From Bacteroidota bacterium (lineage in GTDB: Bacteria > Bacteroidota > Ignavibacteria > UBA10030 > UBA8401): a stretch of DNA of 9,401 nucleotides. Shown in pieces: positions 1 to 7,200 of the stretch. The DNA lies in the NCBI GenBank assembly GCA_030824295.1, contig JAVBYA010000216.1, positions 1 to 9,401 of the forward strand, written 5' to 3'. The position numbers and the translations under genes were made by a program. The notes below the pieces were generated by a model. The model saw nothing but the letters and a program-made list of their open reading frames with translations. It did not search any database and was not told the DNA's origin. The stretch's first letter is position 1. The number at the start of each line of letters is the position of its first letter.

Positions 1-534
1 GTCTATTTAAAAACTGGATATGTAATAAAAAATGTCACCGTTAAAGACACTATTGCTAATACCTTAGTGCTGTCATCCAAGGATGGCGATAAGAAGATCA
101 TGCTTGGTCAAGTACTAAAAATCGTACGTTCTGATATTGATGTGAATTCCGGGCCGACAATGGAAGTCTATGAAGAACGAGTTGTGCAGCGCAGTTTCTC
201 TCAGAAGGATGGTAAGAACGAACCCATATTAATTACTTATGAGCGCCCTCGGATTGGGATGGTCTCAATTTCTGTGATTGCAGCTCTATTGGCATATGAC
301 AATTTTGATCAGTCCTCTAAGCTACAGACAGAAATTGAACGTATGAATGATTTGAACACTGGATCGGGTATCAGTGTCCAGTTTGATACTTCACATTATG
401 AGTCAGAGAAATCAAAGAGAATCGCTATTGGTGTCGCATATTCCATCGTTGCAATTGTGAACCTTGCCTATTCACTGGAGAAGGTCGAAGTTAAAGCGAC
501 TGGCAACAGCCTCAGTCTCGCTTATCACTTTTAG
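1..534 (+). CDS. Hypothetical membrane protein, 3' portion (start lies left of window)
   Basis: The reading frame is open from base 1 to the TAG at 532-534, giving 177 visible residues. A GTG at 67 could be called as a start, but the upstream codons continue a coherent strand-rich stretch (KTGYVIKNVTVKDT...), so the true start is probably outside the window. The first about 50 residues look like a small beta domain. Two hydrophobic segments follow, near residues 86-99 (GMVSISVIAALLAY) and 141-160 (IAIGVAYSIVAIVNLAYSLE), separated by a polar loop. The C-terminus alternates polar and hydrophobic residues and ends in Phe (SLSLAYHF), which resembles an outer-membrane beta-strand ending, though the two hydrophobic helices argue against a simple barrel. 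I do not recognise the family and assign no function. Its base composition is AT-richer than that of the genes from 1099 onward. Confidence 0.7.
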   Translation, partial: VYLKTGYVIKNVTVKDTIANTLVLSSKDGDKKIMLGQVLKIVRSDIDVNSGPTMEVYEERVVQRSFSQKDGKNEPILITYERPRIGMVSISVIAALLAYDNFDQSSKLQTEIERMNDLNTGSGISVQFDTSHYESEKSKRIAIGVAYSIVAIVNLAYSLEKVEVKATGNSLSLAYHF

Positions 535-536
535 TT

Positions 537-683
537 GTTCGAAAGGTGGCATTATGTTCGAAAGGTGTGTTCGAAAGTAGGCATAAATAGACTATTTTCA
601 TCAATATTTGATATGCATTTGTTCGAAAGGTATTTCTGTCTGCATTAATATCTGCTAAATTTAAGAAATAAGCGGACCTTTCG
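537..683. repeat. Cluster of GTTCGAAAGGT repeats
   Basis: Exact copies of GTTCGAAAGGT lie at 537-547, 556-566 and 621-631. A copy lacking one G (GTTCGAAAGT) lies at 569-578. An inverted partial copy, ACCTTTCG, lies at 676-683. The first and third copies share more sequence: GTTCGAAAGGTGGCATTAT (537-555) against GTTCGAAAGTAGGCATAAAT (569-588), a unit of 19-20 bases. Each copy contains the palindrome TTCGAA. The repeats begin three bases after the stop codon of the left gene. CGAAAGGT (624-631) and ACCTTTCG (676-683) could pair across 44 bases. They may be protein-binding sites, a decayed short repeat family, or mobile-element ends; the sequence alone does not decide. Confidence 0.75.
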
Positions 684-896
684 TCTCATAATGATGGCAC
701 AAACCCGTATCTCCACTCACCGTTGTCTCAAGTATCTGGCATAACTCTCACCGCCGTTCACCGAATCTTCTTTGCAAATATCCCCGTAAACCTGCAAATT
801 ATAACCACTTAACGCGCTAAATCAGGCCGCTTTCCATTGCAGCCATTTTTCGCATTCTGTCTCAAGTCTGTGGCACGTTTCACAGCTGATCCACCC
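682..896 (+). repeat. Three degenerate copies of a ~40-base unit
   Basis: The core GTCTCA-N7-TGGCA occurs at 683-699, 725-741 and 859-875. The second and third copies match at 16 of 18 positions over TGTCTCAAGTNTNTGGCA (724-741, 858-875). The first copy shares only the conserved blocks. Each core is followed after 17-19 bases by CACCG or CACCC (718-722, 759-763, 892-896). The first two units sit end to end; the third is 134 bases further on. Repeated units of this kind occur at the ends of some insertion sequences, such as the multiple terminal repeats of IS21-type elements. No transposase is present, so a decayed element end is only one possibility. Confidence 0.55.
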
Positions 897-953
897 GGAC
901 CTCCGTTAAAAATTCTTCATGAACATGAAAAACAGATGAAACAATCGTATATT

Positions 954-981
954 GGAAACCGTAGAAACTAAATCAGTTTCC
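954..981. promoter_or_regulatory. Distal candidate operator (GGAAAC-N16-GTTTCC)
   Basis: GGAAAC at 954-959 and GTTTCC at 976-981 form an inverted repeat with a 16-base spacer, exactly the geometry of the stronger repeat at 1044-1075. The left half reads TGGAAACCG (953-961), identical to the left half of the other site. The flanks TATATTG (948-954) and CAATATA (984-990) extend the dyad. The site lies 118 bases upstream of the chosen tetR start. It is probably a second binding site for the TetR-family protein encoded next door; assignment is by proximity and dyad structure only. Confidence 0.5.
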
Positions 982-992
982 TACAATATACT
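982..992 (+). promoter_or_regulatory. Possible -10 elements for the tetR-efflux operon
   Basis: Two overlapping hexamers resemble a sigma-70 -10 box: TACAAT (982-987) and TATACT (987-992), each matching TATAAT at 5 of 6 positions. No convincing -35 hexamer is found 16-18 bases upstream, where the distal inverted repeat lies. If used, transcription would begin near 995-1000, leaving a leader of about 100 bases with the hairpin and the second operator inside it. Confidence 0.25.
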
Positions 993-1011
993 ATCGATTG
1001 GTTCGTCAATT

Positions 1012-1034
1012 AATGCAGATTTCCTGCATTTTTT
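1012..1034 (+). terminator. Small terminator-like hairpin in the operon leader
   Basis: AATGCAG (1012-1018) and CTGCATT (1024-1030) form a perfect 7-base-pair stem with the 5-base loop ATTTC, followed by a run of T to 1034. The stem is short and only moderately GC-rich, so it would be a weak terminator at best. It lies between the two candidate operators and upstream of the tetR ribosome binding site. It could attenuate leader transcripts, be another protein-binding dyad, or be without function. Confidence 0.3.
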
Positions 1035-1043
1035 AATGGAACA

Positions 1044-1075
1044 CTGGAAACCGAAAATACGTTATCGGTTTCCAG
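1044..1075. promoter_or_regulatory. Proximal operator: perfect 11-bp inverted repeat
   Basis: CTGGAAACCGA (1044-1054) and TCGGTTTCCAG (1065-1075) are perfect reverse complements separated by 10 bases. The core is GGAAAC-N16-GTTTCC, the same layout as at 954-981. The 32-base dyad ends 24 bases before the tetR GTG start and 12 bases before its Shine-Dalgarno site. Length, symmetry and position are typical of autoregulatory TetR-family operators, so binding by the downstream repressor is the likely role. Confidence 0.7.
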
Positions 1076-1087
1076 GCCAAAACATTC

Positions 1088-1093
1088 AGGAGA
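1088..1093 (+). promoter_or_regulatory. Ribosome binding site fixing the tetR start at GTG 1099
   Basis: AGGAGA lies 5 bases upstream of GTG 1099. Earlier in-frame starts (TTG 952, ATG 1036) would place the operator dyads inside the coding region and add residues that TetR proteins lack. This site therefore supports the shorter protein. Confidence 0.7.
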
Positions 1094-1098
1094 CAACG

Positions 1099-1737
1099 GT
1101 GTCCGATTTAGAGATCAAGAACAGGATCCTCGAAGCTGCACGGGAGAATTTCTTTGCGAACGGTTTCAGCAAAGTAACGATGGAAGAGTTCGCCCAGAGC
1201 ATGGGGATGAGTAAGAAGACCATTTATAAGTTCTTCGAAAGCAAGGACGAGATCGTCAAAGCGATCACCCATGAGAAGCTGAAGAAGGTGCACGACACCT
1301 GCGAAGGCATCCGGGTGGACAACACCAAGGAATTCATCGACCGGATCAAAGCGACCACCACCTACATCACGCGGGAGATGCAGCAGATGAAACCGCAGTT
1401 CTATCTGGATGTGCAGCGCACCATGCCGGAGTTGTGGAAGGAAGTGGACACATTCCGGCACGAGAAAGTGATGAGCGATTTCGGCAAGATGGTGAAACAA
1501 GGGGTGGAACTCGGGATCTTCCGCAGCGATGTCAACGCCGATGTGTTCGTGCTGATGTACGCGACCGCCATGCAGAACATCATCAACCCGGAGGTCCTCT
1601 CCCAGCTTCCCATCAACATCAGTCAGGCATACACCGCCGCTGTGAACGTCTTCTTCGAAGGGATGTTCACCGCTGAAGGACGTGAAAAGTACAAGAACAA
1701 TCTCCATGAACCAGTGAACAATGAAGGTATCCTATGA
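1099..1737 (+). CDS. TetR/AcrR-family transcriptional repressor of the efflux operon
   Basis: This 212-residue protein has the usual size and layout of TetR-family repressors. The N-terminal DNA-binding domain (about residues 5-52) contains the family pattern RILEAARENFFANGF, then VTMEEFAQSMGMS, then the recognition helix with KKTIYKFFESKDEIV. The remainder is the helical ligand-binding and dimerisation domain, which varies too much to predict a ligand. GTG 1099 was chosen because AGGAGA precedes it and helix 1 begins a few residues later. The frame is open upstream to a TTG at 952, but that stretch contains operator-like dyads. The stop overlaps the next start in ATGA (1734-1737), indicating translational coupling to the channel gene. 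As first gene of the pump operon it probably represses its own transcription and that of the pump, with relief on binding a substrate-like compound. The coding sequence is GC-richer than the leader just before it. Confidence 0.9.
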   Translation: MSDLEIKNRILEAARENFFANGFSKVTMEEFAQSMGMSKKTIYKFFESKDEIVKAITHEKLKKVHDTCEGIRVDNTKEFIDRIKATTTYITREMQQMKPQFYLDVQRTMPELWKEVDTFRHEKVMSDFGKMVKQGVELGIFRSDVNADVFVLMYATAMQNIINPEVLSQLPINISQAYTAAVNVFFEGMFTAEGREKYKNNLHEPVNNEGIL

Positions 1738-3077
1738 AGAACATGATCATCACCCTGCTGCTGACCGCATCGCTCTTCGCACAGCAGAAACTCACCCTCA
1801 CCGTGGAACAGGCGGTGCAGACCGGACTAGAGAACAGCAAATCACTGAAGGCTTCCCAGTTCAAAGTGGCAGCAGCCGAAGCGAAAAGCAGCGAGACCGA
1901 TGCCCTCGGCCTTCCCTCGGTGAAACTGAACGCCGCCTACACGAAATTGAGCACCGTCGATCCGTTCACGCTCAACTTCCCGGCATTCGGCACGCTGCAG
2001 GCGGACAATAAGACCGTCCTGTTCAACACCGTCGCAGCACAGCTCGGCGACAACATCACCAACAACTACACGCTGCGCGCCACCGTGCAGCAGCCGCTCT
2101 TCACCGGCAGCAAGATCTCCAGCGCCGGGGAGATCGCCGAGTATTCGTACGAAGCAACGAAACAGGACTTCACCAAGGACCGTGCGGAACTGATCTATAA
2201 CATCAAGAGCGCATACTGGAACGTCCTCCGTGCCAAGGAATTCAGGAACGTGGTGGACGAGAACGTCGCACAGATCAAAGCACATGCCGAAGATGCCGCG
2301 AACATGCTCAAGCAGGGACTCGTCACTACGAACGATGTGCTGAAGGTCCAGGTGCAGCTCTCCGATGCGATGGTACGTCAGATCGACGCGAAGAACAATG
2401 TGCTGCTCGCGACCTATGCACTGAACAATACGCTCGGACTCCCCCTCTCCACCGAGATCGAGATCGCTTCCACCTTCCAGCCGGCCTCGCTTCCGCCGCA
2501 GCAGATCGATGCGCTGGTGAAGAAAGCAGTGGACAACCGTCCCGAGATCCTCGGCATGAACGCACGCCTCAAAGCAAGCGAATCGAACCTTTCGATGGCG
2601 CGCTCCGGCTGGTATCCGCAGGTGTACCTCGTAGGGAACTACAATTACCTTCGTCCGAACCAGCGCATCTTCCCGACCAAGGACGAGTTCAAAGGGACCT
2701 GGGACGTGAGCATCTCCATGACCTACGACCTGTGGAACTGGAACACCACCGGCAGCCAGTCCGCGCAGGCCGAAGCGCAGCTGTCGCAGGCCGAGCAGGG
2801 ACTCTCCCAGTTGAAGGACGGCGTCACGCTCGAAGTCACGCAGAGCTTTCTTGCCGTCGATCAGGCAAAGGAACGGATCGCTGTCGCGAAACAAGGCGTG
2901 GAGCAGGCGGAAGAGAATTACCGCGTCACTAACGAACGTTATAAGAAAGGACTCAACGTCAACTCCGACCTGCTCGATTCCGAAGTGGCGCTGCTGACCG
3001 CGAAACTGAACTACACGCAATCCCTTGTGGACTATGAACTTGCCGTCGCCCGTCTCTCCAAAGCGATCGGTGAATAG
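1734..3077 (+). CDS. TolC-family outer-membrane efflux channel
   Basis: A 447-residue outer-membrane efflux protein, near the usual family length. Residues 1-16 (MKNMIITLLLTASLFA) form a signal peptide with likely cleavage before QQ. The mature part shows the duplicated TolC plan. The first helical stretch begins LTVEQAVQTGLENSKSLKASQ. The first beta section spans about residues 65-120 and ends in TVQQPLFTGSK. The second repeat has a beta section from about 292 (GWYPQVYLVGNYNYL) to DLWNWNTTGSQ, followed by long Ala/Gln/Glu-rich helices. The C-terminal signature NERYKKGLNVNSDLLDSEVAL is typical. TolC-type proteins work as trimers forming a beta barrel and periplasmic tunnel. There is no Cys-containing lipobox, so it is not an OprM-type lipoprotein. 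GAAGG lies 6 bases before ATG 1734. The gene follows tetR with a 4-base overlap and should supply the exit duct for the pump encoded downstream. Confidence 0.93.
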   Translation: MKNMIITLLLTASLFAQQKLTLTVEQAVQTGLENSKSLKASQFKVAAAEAKSSETDALGLPSVKLNAAYTKLSTVDPFTLNFPAFGTLQADNKTVLFNTVAAQLGDNITNNYTLRATVQQPLFTGSKISSAGEIAEYSYEATKQDFTKDRAELIYNIKSAYWNVLRAKEFRNVVDENVAQIKAHAEDAANMLKQGLVTTNDVLKVQVQLSDAMVRQIDAKNNVLLATYALNNTLGLPLSTEIEIASTFQPASLPPQQIDALVKKAVDNRPEILGMNARLKASESNLSMARSGWYPQVYLVGNYNYLRPNQRIFPTKDEFKGTWDVSISMTYDLWNWNTTGSQSAQAEAQLSQAEQGLSQLKDGVTLEVTQSFLAVDQAKERIAVAKQGVEQAEENYRVTNERYKKGLNVNSDLLDSEVALLTAKLNYTQSLVDYELAVARLSKAIGE

Positions 3078-3114
3078 AACGACTTTCGAACAACATCAAT
3101 AAGGACCAACTCCA

Positions 3115-4194
3115 ATGACAAAATACAGACTCATCTCCATCTCGATCATCATTCTGGGCGTCTCGCTCGGGCTCGTTATGAACAATACCGGCGGCGACGG
3201 TGATGCGGCCCAGTCCGCAGCATCCAAAACCGGCGGTATATCCACTACCTATTCCGTCTCGGTCGTCACCGCCAGCAAACAATCGGTAGCGAACGAGTTC
3301 ACCCTTACCGGCACCATCGCCGCCAACAACGATGTCACCATCATCTCCGAAACGCAGGGACGCGTGGTGAAAGTGCTGGCGCAGGTCGGTGAATTCAAAC
3401 AGGCTGGTTCCGTCCTGGTGGAAGTGGACGCCGAACTGAAGGAAGCGAACTACAAAACCGCCACCATGACCTACGAAAAGGCGAAGAAGGACCTTGAGCG
3501 CTTCGAATCACTCTTCAAAGAGAACTCCATCTCCGAATCGCAGATCGAACAGGCCCGCTGGAGCTTCCAGAACGCCGAGGCACAGTATATCATCGCCAAA
3601 CGTCAGTTGAAGGACACCAAGATCACCACCCCCATCTCCGGCATCATCACCGCCCGGTATGTGGATATCGGTTCCATGGTCATGGGTGCTCCGCAGTCCA
3701 CCGTCATCGCGAACGTGGTGGATATCTCCAAACTGAAAGTGAAGATCAACGTCGCAGAAAAGGATGTGTTCAAAATGAAGGTGGGCGACAATGTGAAGGT
3801 CACCACGGACATCTATCCGGACGCCGTATTCAACGGAAAGATCGCTACCATCTCCTCCAAAGGGGATGAAGCACACACCTATCCGGTCGAAGTGCGCATC
3901 GAAAACAGCACCAAGTTTCCGCTCAAAGCCGGAATGTTCGGCCGTGCGCAGTTCACGCTCAAAAGCGGCACCGACCATATCATCGTCCCGCGCGAAGCGG
4001 TCATCGGCAGCCTGAAGGACGCCAAGGTGTACGTGGTGAAGAACGGCACGGCGAACCTGCGCAGCATCAAAACAGGACGCGAGATCGGCACGAACGTGGA
4101 GATCGTCTCCGGCGTGAACGAAGGGGAATCCGTCATCGTGAACGGACAGAACAATCTGAAGGACAATGCCGCCGTTATCGTGCGGAATAAATAA
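3115..4194 (+). CDS. RND efflux periplasmic adaptor (membrane fusion protein)
   Basis: A 359-residue adaptor of the HlyD/AcrA type. Residues 5-22 (RLISISIIILGVSLGLVM) are an N-terminal membrane anchor or uncleaved signal. No lipobox Cys is present, unlike AcrA. A polar Gly/Ala/Ser linker follows. The split lipoyl domain covers about 75-105 (GRVVKVLAQVGEFKQAGSVL) and 165-195 (TPISGIITARYVDIGSMV). The two flank a short alpha hairpin at about 107-163 containing AKKDLERFESLFKENSISES. A beta-barrel domain (about 199-280) and a membrane-proximal domain (about 285-359) ending in NGQNNLKDNAAVIV complete the fold. The hairpin is shorter than in AcrA. The protein should link the RND pump to the TolC-like channel. 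AAGGA lies 9 bases before ATG 3115. The gap from the channel gene is 37 bases and the gap to the pump gene is 24, consistent with one transcript. Confidence 0.93.
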   Translation: MTKYRLISISIIILGVSLGLVMNNTGGDGDAAQSAASKTGGISTTYSVSVVTASKQSVANEFTLTGTIAANNDVTIISETQGRVVKVLAQVGEFKQAGSVLVEVDAELKEANYKTATMTYEKAKKDLERFESLFKENSISESQIEQARWSFQNAEAQYIIAKRQLKDTKITTPISGIITARYVDIGSMVMGAPQSTVIANVVDISKLKVKINVAEKDVFKMKVGDNVKVTTDIYPDAVFNGKIATISSKGDEAHTYPVEVRIENSTKFPLKAGMFGRAQFTLKSGTDHIIVPREAVIGSLKDAKVYVVKNGTANLRSIKTGREIGTNVEIVSGVNEGESVIVNGQNNLKDNAAVIVRNK

Positions 4195-4218
4195 CCGAGT
4201 GTATCCAGGATAAGACCA

Positions 4219-7200
4219 ATGACTATTACCGAACTTTCCATCAAACGCCCCTCCCTCATCGTGGTGATCTTCTCGGTGCTGGGAGTATTGGGACTGTTCA
4301 GCTATTCACTTCTGAACTATGAACTGCTCCCGAAATTCTCCCCGCCGGTCATCACCATCAGCACCATGTATCCCGGTGCATCGCCGTACGAGGTGGAGAA
4401 CAACGTCACCAAACAGATCGAGGATGCCATCTCCGGCATCGACAAGATCGACGCCATCCGCTCCACATCGTTCGAAGGGTTCTCTCTGATCATCGTGGAG
4501 TTCAAACAGTCCGCCAAGACGGACCTGGTGCTGCAGGACGCCTCCCGCAAGGTGGGCGAGATCGTGGCGAAACTCCCGAGCGGCGCTAAACAGCCCACGC
4601 TCTCCAAGATCGCACTGGATGAAGTGCCGGTGCTCCGCATCGGTGTAACCAGCCAGATGGATTCCCGCGAGTTCTATCAGTTCATGAAGGACCGTATCCA
4701 GCCCCGCATCTCCAAAGTGGCCGGCGTGGCACAGGTGGTGCTAAGCGGCGGCGAGGAACGCGAGATCCAGGTGAACCTGGATGCCGAACGGCTCCGGTCG
4801 TACGGACTCTCCATCATGCAGGTAACGCAGGGGATCAAGAACGCCAATCTGGACTTCCCCACCGGCAAGATCAAAGATGCGGACGGTCAGTTCATCATCC
4901 GCGTGGCGGGTAAGTTCTCGTCCATCGAGGACCTGCGGAACCTCGTCGTTGCACGCTCCCGTCAGGGGGGCGACGTGCGCCTCGGCGATGTGGCCGAAGT
5001 GCAGGACGGCGCGAAAGAGTTCACTCAGATGAACCGGGTGAACGGCGTCACCTCCATCGGCATCAATCTGTTGAAGCAGTCCGATGCCAATGCGGTGAAC
5101 GTGAGTGCCCTGGTCCGCGCTGAACTGAAGAAACTGCAGGAGGAGTTCAAAGAGCAGGGGATCGTGTTCGATATCGCACAGGACAGCTCGCTGTTCACCA
5201 TCGATGCTGCGGATGCGGTGAAGTTCGATCTGTTCCTGGCCATCGTCATGGTCGCCATCGTGATGCTGCTCTTCTTGCACAGCGTCCGCAACTCGTTCAT
5301 TGTGCTGATCGCCATCCCGACCTCCATCGTCTCCACCTTCGTCTTCATGTATGCGATGGGTTTCACGCTGAACCTGATGACGCTGCTCGGACTCTCCCTG
5401 GTCATCGGTATCCTGGTGGACGACTCCATCGTCGTGCTGGAGAACATCTATCATCATCTTGAAAAGGGTGAGGAGCAGCGCGCTGCTGCACTCCGTGGAC
5501 GTAACGAGATCGGCTTTGCGGCGCTCTCCATCACGTTGGTGGACGTTGTCGTGTTCCTGCCTCTCTCGCTCGTCGGCGGCATCGTCGGCAACATCATGCG
5601 CGAGTTCGCTCTGGTCATCGTCGGCTCCACGCTGATGAGCTTGTTCGTCTCGTTCACGATCACCCCGCTGCTCGCATCGCGTTTTGCAAAGGTGGAGCGC
5701 CTCACGGACAAGACGCTGCTCGGCAAGTTCGCGCTCGGTTTCGAGAAACAGTACCATCGGTTCCAGGAACACTATCTGAACCTGCTCCGCTGGTCCCTGG
5801 GTCATAAGCGCTGGGTCGGCGTCATTGCCGTCACCCTGTTCTTCGGATCGTTCGCTCTTCCCGCATTGGGATTGATCGGCGTGGAGTTCTTCGCCCAGAC
5901 CGACCGCGGAGAGTTCAGCGTCACCGTGGAACTTCCTCCCGGCGCCAATGTGGAACAGACGAACCAGACCTCGCTCACCATCGAGCGGATCCTTTCCACC
6001 ATGCCGGAAGTGAAGAAAGTGTTCACCACTGTCGGCGTATCGGCGGACGGGTTCATCGGCACCAGCAGCAATAACGTCGTACAGTTCAACGTGGCGCTCG
6101 TTCCCAAGAATCAGCGCTCCATCTCCACCACACAGGTGGGACTGAACATCAAAGAGAAGATCAAAGAGATCCCCGGACTGAAGGTCTACGTCAGCCCGAT
6201 CGGTATCTTCGGCGCGGCGGACCAGGCGCCGATCCAGATCGCCGTCACCGGCACCGATATGTCCACGGTGCTGGCAGGCGCCGATACGGTGAAGATGCTG
6301 CTGGAACGGGTGAAAGGGACGGCGGACGTCCGCCTTTCCGCTGAAGCGGGCAAACCGGAGATGCAGGTGGATATCGACCGTGCGAAGATGGCGCAGTTCG
6401 GCCTCTCCGTCGCGGAGGTCGGTGCCACGCTCCGCATCGCCCTGGCCGGCGATGATGATTCGAAATACCGCGACGGGAACAACGAATACAGCATCCGCAT
6501 CCATCTGGACGAGTTCGACCGTTCGTCCACCGATGATCTGGGAAGCATCGCATTCATCAACAACCGCGGTCAGCAGGTGGAACTCAAGCAGTTCGCCACC
6601 ATCTACCAGTCCGCCGGACCGAGCCGTCTGCAGCGTCAGGACCGTATCAGCGTGGTGTATGTGAACTCGCAGGCGGTGGAACGGCCGGCCGGCACCATCG
6701 TTCAGGAGTTCCGTAAGGAACTTGCCGGGACGAGACTGCCGGCAGGGACCAGCATCGTCTATCTCGGCAACGAGAAGAACCAGTCCGAAGGATTCGGCAG
6801 CATGGGTCTGGCGATGCTTGCCGGTATCCTGTTCGTCTACCTGATCATGGTCGCGCTCTACGACTCGTACGTCTATCCGTTCGTGGTGCTCTTCTCCATT
6901 CCGATGGCGCTCATCGGTGCATTCGCGGCGCTCGCCATCACCGGCAAGGCGCTCAGCATCTTCGCCATGCTCGGGTTCATCATGCTCATCGGTCTGGTGG
7001 CGAAGAACGCCATCCTGCTGGTGGACCGGACGAACCAGACGCGCGCGGAGAGCGGACTCTCAACATATGAAGCGCTGCTGGAAGCGGGTCAATCCCGTCT
7101 CCGTCCGATCCTGATGACGACACTGACGATGATCATGGGTATGCTCCCGATCGCTCTCTCCAAGAGCGCCGGCGGTGAATGGAAGACCGGTCTCGCCTGG

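Larger units (their letters stand above)
535..1098. other. Repeat-rich, AT-rich intergenic region without a credible gene
   Basis: I find no convincing coding region on either strand in these 564 bases. The left third carries GTTCGAAAGGT-type repeats, the middle carries three degenerate 40-base units, and the right end carries the presumed control region of the tetR-efflux operon. No terminator with a clear stem and T-run follows the left gene's stop at 534. Composition changes from AT-rich here to GC-rich just after 1099, so this gap may mark a boundary between DNA of different histories. Confidence 0.6.

Noticed and set aside
537..683. CRISPR array
   Set aside because: The repeats are only 10-11 bases, spacing is irregular (19, 13 and 52 bases between starts), one copy is inverted, and no cas gene is present.
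980..1010. Minus-strand promoter (TTGACG with TATTGT)
   Set aside because: The spacer is only 15 bases and there is no minus-strand gene to the left for it to serve.
952..1098. N-terminal extension of the TetR protein from TTG 952 or ATG 1036
   Set aside because: It would encode residues not found in the family and overlap the operator dyads, whereas GTG 1099 has a well-placed AGGAGA.
1842..3020. Minus-strand open frame (392 codons) opposite the TolC-family gene
   Set aside because: It is antisense to an intact channel gene, has no motif of its own, and has the skewed composition of a shadow frame.
4741..6504. Long minus-strand open frame (587 codons) opposite the RND pump
   Set aside because: It is antisense to a gene with strong family motifs, is very rich in His, Asp, Arg and Glu, as expected from the complement of a biased coding frame, and has no recognisable domain.
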